This document shows, one piece after another, positions 22,812-31,432 of a DNA stretch of 35,751 nt. Source of the DNA: a virus; the IMG/VR virus record IMGVR_UViG_3300024299_000026, positions 1 to 35,751 of that record. One strand, 5' to 3'. The notes under the pieces were generated by a model. It was not told the origin of the DNA, did not search any database, and saw only the letters and a list, made by a program, of their open reading frames with translations. The position numbers and the translations under genes were made by a program. Positions within the stretch are counted from its first letter, which is position 1. Every line of letters starts with the position of its first letter.

Positions 22812-23345
22812 CTAGTTAGTTGTATCAGATTCCCAATATTGAACTTGAAGTTCAACGGTGAATTCTTGGATACCCTCAGTTTCATAACTTACATCAATTG
22901 CTGATAAGTTACTAGGCCAAAGACCTCTAAAAACATAACCTTTTAGTTGCTCACCACTCTTATCTAATTGATAGATACTTGCATCCGCAAAATAATCTGA
23001 AGTATTGGTTACACCAGTATTAGCAGAATGTGCATTAATACCATCCATCCATTTTTCAAATACATTTCTTAGTGCAAAGTTAGAATCATTGATTACAGTG
23101 ATAATCCAAGGTTCAAATGTACGATCTCCCGCAATTTGTAACTTTCTACCACGAAATGGTACTTCAATTGGTGCAATAACTGAAGAAGGTAAACTTGCTG
23201 CTTTGATTAAAAACCCCGCAAGTTCAGATTCCCCAGAACCCGCAAGTGCTACTGCTGGCCAACCCATTTCAACTTTGAAAAGGTTTGATCTTGCACCACC
23301 ACCGAATAATTTTGACTTAAAGTCATCTACGCCTAAAATTGCCAT
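22812..23345 (-). CDS. 19: Tail tube protein (gp19)
   Basis: Inner tail tube subunit, 177 aa (T4: 163). Matches T4 gp19 in pattern: ASLPSSVIAPIEVPFRGRKL, then IAGDRTFEPWIITVINDSNF, then GYVFRGLWPSNLSAIDVSYE and the terminal VELQVQYWES. The N-terminus carries a Gly-rich loop (KLFGGGARSN). Follows the sheath gene with an 11-nt gap. Confidence 0.96.
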   Translation of the reverse strand: MAILGVDDFKSKLFGGGARSNLFKVEMGWPAVALAGSGESELAGFLIKAASLPSSVIAPIEVPFRGRKLQIAGDRTFEPWIITVINDSNFALRNVFEKWMDGINAHSANTGVTNTSDYFADASIYQLDKSGEQLKGYVFRGLWPSNLSAIDVSYETEGIQEFTVELQVQYWESDTTN

Positions 23346-23356
23346 TTAAGATCCCC

Positions 23357-25036
23357 TTATTTTTGACCGATAATTTCTGCGAATTGAACACCAGTACGAG
23401 TGGCGATAAAATTCAAAGTAATGAAGTTGATTGAACGAGCAGGTTTAATATAGATATCAGCAACAAACTGATTAGATCCTATAATTTCTCCGGTATTATT
23501 AGTTTCATCACAGATAACTGCGAAGTCAGTAATACCCCTACGACCCTTTACGTCACGTAAGAATGGTTCAACCATGTTACGGAACATTGCTCTTGTAAAT
23601 TCGTCATTCAGTTCAAACAATTGATATTTAGCTGCGGTAGCAATTGCTTTTTCTAAAACGATGAACAATCTACGGACATTAATACGATCAAAAGCAGATG
23701 GTTTTGCTTGAGCAGTTTTATCACCATAAAGAAGTGTACCTTGACCAGGAAAAGAAACAATTGGATTGATTCTTGCTTTGTGAAGTGTATCACGATCTGC
23801 TTGCTTAGGGTTAAAAGCAATTTTAGTGACACCTAATACTTGACCACGTGTATAACCAGCAGGAGAGAACCAAGGATCTGCAACTGTATCTGTGTTAGCA
23901 CATAAACCAGCCATAACACCAGCAGCAGGAATCCAACGGTATACATCATTATATTTATCGTATACTTTTAATGCGGTTGAATCTATAACAGCATAAGAAC
24001 TTGAACTTACCTGATCAGCAAATGTTTTTACATCAGTTGCAGGAGTAGAAGTACCAACAGTATCTTGAATAGGAGGAGAAATGAATGCTACAACATCTTT
24101 ACGTGCTTCTGCTAATGCAATAAGGTAATTAGCAAATGTAACATCTTCACCACCATCAACACCAGGAACAGAGAATATTAAATTTACATCAACAGTATCT
24201 GCATCAGAGAAAAAATCAAATCCAGTTTGAAGTTCACCAAGTGTAGGTAAATTATCATCAGTACCACCAGAAAACGAATCAGAAACTTCAGCAGCAATAA
24301 CAGTAGCATTAAAATCTGCAACAGCAGAAGTAAGACCACCAGCATTTACTAATGTAGCGTCATGATCACCAAACCAAACATAATTAGAGTTTCCGTTTAA
24401 TACATCTTTGTAGTAACTAGAAGTTCCATCACTTGCTTTAGCATCAGATGCTTGAGATACAAATGGAAATGTTTCTAGAACAGAACCAGCAAGACCTGTC
24501 CAAGAACCATCTTCATCGATTATTGCTATATGCATTTCATCATTACTAGAAGAATGTGCAGCAGCATAAGTTGAAGTACTTGGTGCAGAATCAAAGTTGT
24601 CTGCATATGCCCAACTAGCAAATACAGTAGTATCAGCAGGACAAATAGAAACTTTTAAAGAGTTTCCTAATATGCCTGGATATTTCGCAACCCAAGAATC
24701 TGTTACAGTCGCTTCCTCATAATCATCACGATTCATGATTAACTGACCAACACCAGAACTTGTCGCGTTTAAATTAGTAGTAGCGGTACGAACAACTTTA
24801 AGAGCTCTTCCATATTGCAGGAAAGCAGCTGCTGATAAGAAGTAAGGTGCTGTATTATCATCGGGTATACCGAAGGTTGAGGCAAGTTCTGATTCTGAAC
24901 CTACCATCCGAATTTCGTTTACGGGACCCCAATTGAATGCACCAGCAAAACCACCAATAGAGGTAGATATCGCGGGAACAACATTTGTTAGGTCTATTTC
25001 TTTTACCTGAACGCCAGGTGAAACTTGAAAGCCCAT
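23357..25036 (-). CDS. 18: Tail sheath protein (gp18)
   Basis: Contractile sheath subunit, 559 aa (T4: 659). The N-terminal FQVSPGVQVKEIDLTNVVPA and FAGAFNWGPVNE, and the C-terminal KARINPIVSFPGQGTLLYGD, RINVRRLFIVLEKAI and DVKGRRGITDFAVICDE are diagnostic. The middle (about 90-330) is the variable protruding domain. The ATG is preceded by GGAGAGG and a late promoter lies about 82 nt upstream. Confidence 0.97.
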   Translation of the reverse strand: MGFQVSPGVQVKEIDLTNVVPAISTSIGGFAGAFNWGPVNEIRMVGSESELASTFGIPDDNTAPYFLSAAAFLQYGRALKVVRTATTNLNATSSGVGQLIMNRDDYEEATVTDSWVAKYPGILGNSLKVSICPADTTVFASWAYADNFDSAPSTSTYAAAHSSSNDEMHIAIIDEDGSWTGLAGSVLETFPFVSQASDAKASDGTSSYYKDVLNGNSNYVWFGDHDATLVNAGGLTSAVADFNATVIAAEVSDSFSGGTDDNLPTLGELQTGFDFFSDADTVDVNLIFSVPGVDGGEDVTFANYLIALAEARKDVVAFISPPIQDTVGTSTPATDVKTFADQVSSSSYAVIDSTALKVYDKYNDVYRWIPAAGVMAGLCANTDTVADPWFSPAGYTRGQVLGVTKIAFNPKQADRDTLHKARINPIVSFPGQGTLLYGDKTAQAKPSAFDRINVRRLFIVLEKAIATAAKYQLFELNDEFTRAMFRNMVEPFLRDVKGRRGITDFAVICDETNNTGEIIGSNQFVADIYIKPARSINFITLNFIATRTGVQFAEIIGQK

Positions 25037-25117
25037 ATTTGTTTCCTCTCCAAAAAGATTATAAAAAATGATTATAATGTAATAAGAATCATAATAAGAT
25101 TATTACTCATTCAATAC

Positions 25118-25125
25118 TATTTATA
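25118..25125 (-). promoter_or_regulatory. T4-type late promoter for gene 18
   Basis: TATAAATA on the minus strand in the 100-nt gap after gene 17's C-terminal part; an A+T-rich leader of about 80 nt with no strong stem leads to gene 18. Confidence 0.72.
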
Positions 25126-25136
25126 CTATTTAATAT

Positions 25137-26834
25137 TTAGAACATACCAGTATTTATAGTTTCCCATTGTACCCCATCTTCTACTGTAAAAGCATCTTCT
25201 CTACCATCATCAAAAATGCCTACAGGAACAATATCATCTTCCATTGCTCTTACTTTCTCTGAATATAATAAATTCTTAATATTTATATCAGTCATTTCAC
25301 CAAAGAATGGTGTGGAAGTGAACCAAGCAAACAGAACAAGGTTCATTACTAAATCATCATGGTTTCCTCGTGATGCCTCAAAAGAAGAACCTCGTGATAT
25401 AAAAGTAGATAACTCAATAATTGTATTAGCATCATTTATCTTTAATTTATTCTGCTCAATAATATCTTTCATATTAGATGTACCAATTCTTTTGATCTTC
25501 TTGGTCATTGTAACACCAATAGAATTGCTTTTAATTATCGATTCAACATAAACATTTTCATATTCTAGTTCATAATATAATCCATTACAAACAATAGAAC
25601 CTTGATCATTTGATTCTACTATTATATATGCCTCATTATATAACATAGCATATTTATATAATACATCAGGATATAATAAAGGAGATATATTATTATCTTG
25701 GAAAACACAAACTTGTTCAAAAGGTGATGATGTTATATCAATAATATTAAATGTAGAATAATCTTGACCACGACCTTTAGCAATATCAACGAACATCATA
25801 TACTCATGACCATGTTCTGGATCTTTATAAACTCTTAGATTATAAGTTTCCTTTATTGGATCAATCGCATTAAGTGTTAATAAACATTCTGGTGTTACCA
25901 GTGTATCAGAACCACCAATAAATGAGTTACCAAATTCTTGGGTAAATTGCAATTCAGAAGTGTTAGCAATAGTTTGTCTTTTCCATTCTTCATCACGTCC
26001 AGGAACATCTTGCCAATCTACCCTGAATGGTTTAAAGTCGTTAGTCTTTTGATTAGCACCTTCCCATAACTTATAGAATACATTACCAATACCATTAGCG
26101 GTTGAGGTGATAATAATTCTTGTAGATGTACCAGAAGATACAACAGGATAAGTTGATGTATAAAATGTAGCATCATTCTCAATGAAAGCAAACTCATCCA
26201 AGAACAATAATGATACAGATAAACCACGAATAGAAGAGCCAGAAGTTGCGGCAGCAACAATCTTAGAGTTATTAGAGAATTCTATTGAACCTTTATTTAG
26301 GGTTTTACATCCTGGTTGTAAGAAGAATGGTAAGTTTTCTAACATTAGGGTGACACGTGACAACATTTCACGAGCAGTGGCACCTTTGTTTGCTAGTATT
26401 GCGATCACTTTTTCTGGATTGAATATAGCATACCATAGCAGATATGCAACAGATGATATACTATTATGACTTAATATACCATTAGAATAAAATGTATGAT
26501 TATCCGAATCTATTGACAGATCATACATATGTTCTTTAAGATAATCTGGTTTAACCACTGAAGATACTATACTATTACCCTCAATAGTTTGTATCATAAC
26601 CCCTAGAGAATCTTTGGCATAAACTTCATTACCAAATGAATCTATAACGATGTGTGTATCCGCACACTCTAAGAAATGTCCATTTTCTGTAACCAATTTC
26701 CACACATCATATTCAATAGTTTTCTTACTAGATGTTATATCCTTATATCCATCCTCTGTAAGAATTTCATAATCACTCACATCAAATTCTTCAATAAACT
26801 TTCTTTCAGTTTTATCAGATAGTAATTGGTTCAT
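25137..26834 (-). CDS. 17: Intein-C fragment fused to large terminase C-terminal part (gp17-C)
   Basis: 565 aa. Residues 1-124 are an intein C-terminal fragment: a block-B-like ECADTH (His61) and the terminal NGILSHN, where His-Asn is the splice pair and Ser is the first C-extein residue. The rest is the packaging ATPase/nuclease: SISSVAYLLW continues Walker A, Walker B LLFLDEFAF (D213, E214), coupling motif ITSTANG, nuclease acids D350 in FVDIAKGRGQDY, E407 in IIVESND and D493/D494 in GNHDDLVM. The ATG at 26834 is chosen because AGAGG sits 6 nt before it; an upstream ATG at 26861 lacks a ribosome site. It overlaps the endonuclease gene by 20 nt. Active terminase requires trans-splicing with the product of 27836-28213. 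Confidence 0.95.
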   Translation of the reverse strand: MNQLLSDKTERKFIEEFDVSDYEILTEDGYKDITSSKKTIEYDVWKLVTENGHFLECADTHIVIDSFGNEVYAKDSLGVMIQTIEGNSIVSSVVKPDYLKEHMYDLSIDSDNHTFYSNGILSHNSISSVAYLLWYAIFNPEKVIAILANKGATAREMLSRVTLMLENLPFFLQPGCKTLNKGSIEFSNNSKIVAAATSGSSIRGLSVSLLFLDEFAFIENDATFYTSTYPVVSSGTSTRIIITSTANGIGNVFYKLWEGANQKTNDFKPFRVDWQDVPGRDEEWKRQTIANTSELQFTQEFGNSFIGGSDTLVTPECLLTLNAIDPIKETYNLRVYKDPEHGHEYMMFVDIAKGRGQDYSTFNIIDITSSPFEQVCVFQDNNISPLLYPDVLYKYAMLYNEAYIIVESNDQGSIVCNGLYYELEYENVYVESIIKSNSIGVTMTKKIKRIGTSNMKDIIEQNKLKINDANTIIELSTFISRGSSFEASRGNHDDLVMNLVLFAWFTSTPFFGEMTDINIKNLLYSEKVRAMEDDIVPVGIFDDGREDAFTVEDGVQWETINTGMF

Positions 26835-27940
26835 CAAATGCCTCTGTGGTTTTAAATCCATTATAGTTCACGTTAATTCTTATATCTTTATGCAAATTTA
26901 ATATAGATTGTTCTGCTTTAAAACACTCATAGAATGTCATATTTTTATTTTCAGTAATAATATCCATATTAAGATTATATTTATTCATTGAACCAAAACG
27001 TTCTTTTATTGTACGTGATGTTATACCAACCTTCCAAAATACTATATCTTCATTATAAAATTTAATAAGATATAATATACCTGGTATATTTTTCATCTCA
27101 GGTTTCCTGTTAAACAATTGGTTCATTCTTCCTGTACCTTTCTTTTGATTAATAATATCAATTTCTTCAGGTGTCTTATCTTTAAGGGTTTCTTGCCACA
27201 CATCTTGTCTTTGTTGCCATCTTAATTTTCCCGCTTCTTCTCCATATTTTTCAATACACGATTTTAGTGAGAATGTCGATTGCCTTTCTGATAGTGCTGC
27301 CTTAGCATCATCTATTGATAAACCTTGTGCTAAATAAAATTCAATATTTGTGTGTTGATTTTGTGGATTATCTTTAACACTTTGCATCTTCTTTTTAACA
27401 ACATCTTCAATTGAATAATCAACAGAACCATCTTGATATTTCACAAACTTATTTGAAAATGGACTTAATCTCCCTCCATGCTGAAATGCTGGATTCTTAC
27501 TACCTAACATTCTATCAGAATATTTAGTTAATACTTTATCAGACAATATAGCAGCAGAATCATATCTATCCTTATATTCACTTATAGTAACATTATGGGA
27601 ATTTATTATATGTTGTCTTATATCATCTCTGTAATATATATTACATATTCTACAAGTAACACCACCAATATCAGGTCTTTCCAATTCATTATATAATCTT
27701 GAGATCTTTTGACCTATAGGTTTATTCTTCATATTCTCAAATATCATATCATGCGTGGATATGATATTTTCTATGTTATCTTTATATAACACATGTTTAG
27801 ATCTACCTTTGTTGTTAGATTCTTTAATTATTCTGTTACATATTTCTTTTAATTCTTTCATGAAAATCTCCAATGCTTATACGTTCTTCTATATTAGTTT
27901 TCTTGTTCCTAATATATATATAAGAATTAAAAGTTTGACA
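26463..27940 (-). mobile_element. Split intein with embedded homing-endonuclease gene in gene 17
   Basis: The cassette interrupts the Walker A codons of the large terminase between Lys and Ser. In transcription order: intein-N (34 codons, 27940-27839, first residue Cys), stop codon, endonuclease ORF (27861-26815), then intein-C (124 codons, 26834-26463, ending His-Asn). If removed, the exteins join as CRQSGK-SISSVAY, a complete Walker A. The very short intein-N and long intein-C match the atypical TerL split inteins described from aquatic metagenomes (for example AceL-TerL, same protein), and the in-between endonuclease matches the published 'fractured gene' arrangement. Confidence 0.92.
26815..27861 (-). 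CDS. Homing endonuclease between split-intein halves
   Basis: 348 aa from the ATG at 27861, which has GGAG 6 nt upstream (a TTG at 27873 is unlikely). N-terminal third has a C2H2-like zinc site (CRICN with HIINSH), then a SKNPAFQHGG motif. The middle carries LAQGLSIDDAKAALSERQST and KYGEEAGKLRWQQRQDVWQE, a module common in marine phage homing endonucleases. The C-terminal 85 residues (GILYLIKF, then FWKVGITSRTIKERFG, then FKAEQSIL) look like a GIY-YIG-clan nuclease (T5orf172/MUG113 type), with Tyr, Gly, Arg and Glu in order. A Vsr-like (EDxHD) reading cannot be excluded. It overlaps both terminase parts, so all three are translated in tandem. It should cut intein-less gene 17 and spread the cassette. 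Confidence 0.82.
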   Translation of the reverse strand: MKELKEICNRIIKESNNKGRSKHVLYKDNIENIISTHDMIFENMKNKPIGQKISRLYNELERPDIGGVTCRICNIYYRDDIRQHIINSHNVTISEYKDRYDSAAILSDKVLTKYSDRMLGSKNPAFQHGGRLSPFSNKFVKYQDGSVDYSIEDVVKKKMQSVKDNPQNQHTNIEFYLAQGLSIDDAKAALSERQSTFSLKSCIEKYGEEAGKLRWQQRQDVWQETLKDKTPEEIDIINQKKGTGRMNQLFNRKPEMKNIPGILYLIKFYNEDIVFWKVGITSRTIKERFGSMNKYNLNMDIITENKNMTFYECFKAEQSILNLHKDIRINVNYNGFKTTEAFDEPITI

Positions 27941-28213
27941 TTTACCAGATTGTCTACAAGCAAGAACAATAGAGAATCTATTATTATTGAAGTGATCGAA
28001 CATATTTTCTTGATAATCGTATAGATCGAATGGAACTAAACCTCTATCAAGATGAATAACTTTTAGATAAGTTCTAGCAAAGTATGCAGGATCATTCATA
28101 CACTTTGAGTATTCATCAATCTCTTCTTGAGTCCAGTTCTGATTTATACCATCTTTTTTGACAAGGGGATTACCAAGATACCCCTTTGTTTCAACTTTCT
28201 GAATCGATTTCAT
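27836..28213 (-). CDS. 17: Large terminase N-terminal part fused to intein-N (gp17-N)
   Basis: 125 aa. Residues 1-91 are the terminase N-terminus: YFARTYLKVIHLDRGLVPFD, then LYDYQENMFDHFNNNRF, then IVLACRQSGK, ending at the Walker A lysine (K91). Residue 92 is the intein Cys1, followed by 33 residues with the block-A-like CQTFNSYIYI and ERISIGDFHERI, then stop. A frameshift is not the explanation: the break lies at a classic intein site and the second half starts with an intein-C. The ATG overlaps the gp16 stop by 23 nt and has no good Shine-Dalgarno, so it is probably coupled to gp16. Confidence 0.95.
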   Translation of the reverse strand: MKSIQKVETKGYLGNPLVKKDGINQNWTQEEIDEYSKCMNDPAYFARTYLKVIHLDRGLVPFDLYDYQENMFDHFNNNRFSIVLACRQSGKCQTFNSYIYIRNKKTNIEERISIGDFHERIKRNM

Positions 28214-28538
28214 TTGGAGTCACATCTTTCACATTCTCTAATAACAATCTCTGTAGATCTGTTGTAGATCCAATATAAACATTATTTTGAGTTAATTGTG
28301 CTGGGGTTTCAAGTTCACCAGATTTAATGACTTCTATTTTCTTCTTTTGTAGTTCCATTAATCTATCGGCAATCTCAGAGTTTTGTTTGATCATATTAGA
28401 TAGAACTTCAAAGGTACGTGGTGCTTCTTGTTCTCTTGCCAGTTCCATCATCATATCAATTGCTTCATCATTCTTGGTGATCATGTCGTAGTATTTAGAT
28501 CTTGCATACTCATAATCTGCATCTATTTCAGTTTTCAT
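28191..28538 (-). CDS. 16: Small terminase (gp16)
   Basis: Small terminase subunit that recognises DNA and regulates the gp17 motor, 115 aa (T4: 164). The T4-like centre is seen: DYEYARSKYYDMITKNDEAI, MMMELAREQEAPRTFEVLSN, a LQKKKIEV helix and the C-terminal NNVYIGSTTDLQRLLLENV, equivalent to T4 NATVFMGSPTEL. The central antiparallel helices form the oligomer ring. It overlaps gene 17 by 23 nt. The opposite-strand promoter B lies just upstream. Confidence 0.88.
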   Translation of the reverse strand: MKTEIDADYEYARSKYYDMITKNDEAIDMMMELAREQEAPRTFEVLSNMIKQNSEIADRLMELQKKKIEVIKSGELETPAQLTQNNVYIGSTTDLQRLLLENVKDVTPNEIDSES

Positions 28539-28556
28539 AATTTAGTTCCTAGTGGG

Positions 28557-28585
28557 TTGACATTTGTTATAAAATGTAGTATAAT
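28557..28585 (+). promoter_or_regulatory. Opposite-strand perfect promoter, copy B
   Basis: Plus-strand TTGACA (28557-28562), 17 bp, TATAAT (28580-28585), in the gap between genes 15 and 16. Nearly identical to copy A at 14718-14746 from the -35 through about 30 nt past the -10. Transcription would be antisense to genes 15, 14 and 13. TGACAT before and ATGTCA after form a wide inverted repeat. Confidence 0.75.
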
Positions 28586-28616
28586 AGATATGTCACTGGG
28601 AAAGATTGGGATACTA

Positions 28617-29363
28617 TTAATCTTTAACATTATTATTAATATTATCAATACCTATTACTATAGGATCGACAGTACCATCAACAGTGATTTCTTCTAAGAA
28701 CCCAAATGTATCACCATCAATAAAATCAATAGCAGCAGTTTTAATAATAGCATGAGTAGAAACTGGACCATAGAATCTTACTCTTAGATCAAAGTCTAAA
28801 GAATATACAATTGCTCTACGAGTCATAAAGTCACCAGTATAATCATCTGATAAAGTCACACCAGTTAATACAATAGGAACATCCCCTTTAATACCCAACT
28901 CAGGAACTTCATTAATAGTGATAGTATATTCTGGTTGAAAATATGGCATTATCTGTTCTATTACTTGAAGAGCATCATCTTGGTTCTTTGCCATAATGGA
29001 TAATTGAATACCCATTCTATAAGGAGCACTAGTATATACTACACTTTTATTATCAGGATCACCAATAATAGGTTTAGACATCCTGTTCATTTTATTAAGT
29101 TTAGAAGTATTATCGTATGTCAAAGAAGTAATTTCAAAAGACATACGAGGTAATTTAATAGCAACTTTAGGATCATTCAAGTTGCTTTGTTCTTCTAATC
29201 TAGCAAGGAACTTCTGTCTTGGTCCATATGCTAAAGGTACTCTTGTAATTTGTTTTACTTCTCCAGCAGAATCCTTTCTTATAACTTTTATATCATTAAA
29301 TAATGAACCAAAAGCGGCAATTGTTCTTCTAATTGAGGCATGATAAAAATGATTATTCAACAT
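28617..29363 (-). CDS. 15: Tail completion/sheath terminator (gp15)
   Basis: Caps the sheath and joins tail to head, 248 aa (T4: 272). T4-like stretches: NNHFYHASIRRTIAAFGSLF, TRVPLAYGPRQKFLARLEEQ, then LPRMSFEIT, APYRMGIQLSIMAKNQDDAL and VIEQIMPYFQPEYTITINEV. Shares one base with the gp14 stop (TAATG). Confidence 0.94.
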   Translation of the reverse strand: MLNNHFYHASIRRTIAAFGSLFNDIKVIRKDSAGEVKQITRVPLAYGPRQKFLARLEEQSNLNDPKVAIKLPRMSFEITSLTYDNTSKLNKMNRMSKPIIGDPDNKSVVYTSAPYRMGIQLSIMAKNQDDALQVIEQIMPYFQPEYTITINEVPELGIKGDVPIVLTGVTLSDDYTGDFMTRRAIVYSLDFDLRVRFYGPVSTHAIIKTAAIDFIDGDTFGFLEEITVDGTVDPIVIGIDNINNNVKD

Positions 29364-30280
29364 TATATGTCACCAAATGGATTAGTTTCTGAGAAGTCTA
29401 TAATAGAATCTCCTGCTTGTTCAAATACTTGATTATCGGCATAAGGTTCATCACTAAAAGCATTTTTTGATACAACAGAATTGATATCATATACTTCAAC
29501 AACATCCCAAATAGCACCAGAAGTTAATCCTGTAAGAGGTGTTGTGTTATTAAAGTTATGATATAAACCATCGGTAGTTGCCCAATCAGTTAAAGTAATT
29601 TTAGTATTATCAACATCAACAATTTCTTTTGTGACTACTCTACCAGTGACATATTCACCAGAACCTAAAGTAATTTCTTGTTGGACATTTTCGTTAATAA
29701 TAAAATCTATAGCATTAGTATTATTAATAATTAAAGTTAATTGAGCAGCAATACTAACATTAATATCATCAATGTTATCTATACCAGTATTAATAGATTC
29801 ACCTGAATATTCAAATAATTCACATTGAATTTTATAAACTGGTAGATCTTGTAATTGATAGAAAGGGGATTCATGTTCAACGAATCTAACTTCGAATAGT
29901 GATTTAGATAAAGGTAAATAAACCAAATCACCTTCAGCAGGTCGAGATGAATTTATACCGTTATTATTAACACCAACAAGTTGTTCCCATCTTCTTTTAG
30001 AAACAATAAAGGTTGCTTGATCTCTTAGTTCAATACCAAACTTTTGAAGAATATCACCTTCACCCGCGAATCCATCAGCACCTTCAATATACATTTCAAT
30101 AGTATATGCGGTATCATAATTGGATTCAATATCTTCATTAAGGATATTATCAACCGATACCATTTCTCTTGGAAGATAATAAACATCTTGACCGTACATC
30201 TTAACAGATTCGATAATCAAATCAGAATAAAGATTTTGTTCGGATGCCACTTTACCAGAGAAATATACATTAGTTGCCAT
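29363..30280 (-). CDS. 14: Neck protein (gp14)
   Basis: Neck component, 305 aa (T4: 256). Recognised by YSDLIIESVKMYGQDVYYLP followed by REMVSVDNILNEDIESNYDT, then EGDLVYLPLSKSLFEVRFVE and SPFYQLQDLPVYKIQCELFE-YSGE, all with T4 counterparts. The region from about 205 to 275 is an extra beta-rich insertion relative to T4. Ends FSETNPFGDI, like T4's SPFDNDFMD. Confidence 0.93.
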   Translation of the reverse strand: MATNVYFSGKVASEQNLYSDLIIESVKMYGQDVYYLPREMVSVDNILNEDIESNYDTAYTIEMYIEGADGFAGEGDILQKFGIELRDQATFIVSKRRWEQLVGVNNNGINSSRPAEGDLVYLPLSKSLFEVRFVEHESPFYQLQDLPVYKIQCELFEYSGESINTGIDNIDDINVSIAAQLTLIINNTNAIDFIINENVQQEITLGSGEYVTGRVVTKEIVDVDNTKITLTDWATTDGLYHNFNNTTPLTGLTSGAIWDVVEVYDINSVVSKNAFSDEPYADNQVFEQAGDSIIDFSETNPFGDI

Positions 30281-30285
30281 ACTGA

Positions 30286-31038
30286 TTAACCTGTATAGAA
30301 GTCGGCTGGCATCTCATAATTGAGTTGCATTTGTTCTCTTATAGCAACCAATTCTGTTGTAGCATCATCAAAGAGTTGTCTACCATTAATACTAACACCA
30401 CCAGGAAGTTGCATACCTTCAAACTTGATAAGATTTGATCCCCATTGTTGTTTCAATAAAGCAGTAGCATATTGTTTAAGAAACATATCATTGTAAACAT
30501 CAGGATAAGTAGCGGGATCCACAATTCTCATACATTCAACTATAACATATTTACCTTCATAAATCTCTGTTGACCAATCAAGATCTAGATGAAGTTGATT
30601 CATATTTCTATTAAATCTAATTGCTTCACCTACACCATTAATTTTCATATCAATCAAAGAAAGATATTGTTGAGTCATTTCATAATTCACAAGATCACCA
30701 ATAAAGGACAGGTCTTGGAAATCATTTAGGTGCATTTGATATTTAATTGAGAACATATCATTAGCACTATCTAATCCTTCAGCATTAGAGAATATTCTTT
30801 TCACATAAAGGATATTATCATTTAGAGTAAGATATTTATTTGCAATATCATCTGCTGTAATTTGGTGTTTAAGATAAATCCTCATGGTAGCATCAGAATG
30901 GTACTCTTGATAGAACTGAAGAGCATCATCTATTCTATCTTCTACTTGGTCTTCATCTACATTTATTTCGATTACTGGGCTTCCAAGTCTACGTAGACAA
31001 TAATCTATAAGAGTTGGTCTTGATGTTGGATTTGCCAT
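30286..31038 (-). CDS. 13: Neck protein (gp13)
   Basis: Head completion/neck protein, 250 aa (T4: 309). Landmarks: PTLIDYCLRRLGSPVIEINV, then DEDQVEDRIDDALQFYQEYH, KYVIVECMRIVDPATYPDVY, FLKQYATALLKQQWGSNLIK and the LPGGVSINGRQL motif, which matches T4 LPGGVTIDGQRL. It starts the neck cluster 13-14-15. Confidence 0.94.
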   Translation of the reverse strand: MANPTSRPTLIDYCLRRLGSPVIEINVDEDQVEDRIDDALQFYQEYHSDATMRIYLKHQITADDIANKYLTLNDNILYVKRIFSNAEGLDSANDMFSIKYQMHLNDFQDLSFIGDLVNYEMTQQYLSLIDMKINGVGEAIRFNRNMNQLHLDLDWSTEIYEGKYVIVECMRIVDPATYPDVYNDMFLKQYATALLKQQWGSNLIKFEGMQLPGGVSINGRQLFDDATTELVAIREQMQLNYEMPADFYTG

Positions 31039-31059
31039 AATTTTATATTCCGATATATA

Positions 31060-31392
31060 TTATCTTGTTACGGTAGGAGTTACTTCTAATTGACCTTCAA
31101 CGACTCTTGTAACAACACCAATATCACTAACAATTTCAACATCATAAACATATCTACCAGCTTTCATTGCTAGTGATTGATCATTGGTCAATTTAATTTG
31201 CACTTGCCCATCAGTAGGATTCAGTATAGATGTTATAAAATCCACTGCTGTTGATGATGAATGGGATTTACGAATTTGAGCACTAGATGTATAATTTGTA
31301 AGGTCTAGGATATCACCGACATTATCAGTTACGAATATTGTTGATGAAAAATCTGATCCTTGATCTACTATAAGGTTTGCATAAACTGCCAT
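31060..31392 (-). CDS. Virion-associated beta-sandwich protein
   Basis: A 110-aa protein starting MAVYANLIVDQGSDFSSTIF, with VGDILDLTNYTSSAQIRKSH and a C-terminal GRYVYDVEIVSDIGVVTRVV followed by EGQLEVTPTVTR. This pattern recurs in marine T4-like phages next to fibre genes and looks like a small Ig-like sandwich used in adhesins or baseplates. GGAG precedes the ATG and a late promoter is at 31421-31428. Precise role unknown. Confidence 0.68.
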   Translation of the reverse strand: MAVYANLIVDQGSDFSSTIFVTDNVGDILDLTNYTSSAQIRKSHSSSTAVDFITSILNPTDGQVQIKLTNDQSLAMKAGRYVYDVEIVSDIGVVTRVVEGQLEVTPTVTR

Positions 31393-31420
31393 AATTAATT
31401 AACTCCGATATATTTTATAG

Positions 31421-31428
31421 TATTTATA
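31421..31428 (-). promoter_or_regulatory. T4-type late promoter
   Basis: TATAAATA on the minus strand, 28 nt before the 110-aa virion gene; probably also serves 13-14-15 downstream. Confidence 0.75.
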
Positions 31429-31432
31429 TAGT

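Noticed and set aside
25137-28213. Gene 17 split explained as a frameshift or sequencing error
   Set aside because: The break has an intein-N with Cys1 on one side, an intein-C ending in His-Asn on the other, and a complete endonuclease ORF between; simple frameshift repair would not join the exteins.
28590-28697. Possible 35-aa plus-strand peptide after promoter B
   Set aside because: Copy A has no ATG in the matching place, and the frame is Ile/Asn-rich A+T translation antisense to gene 15.
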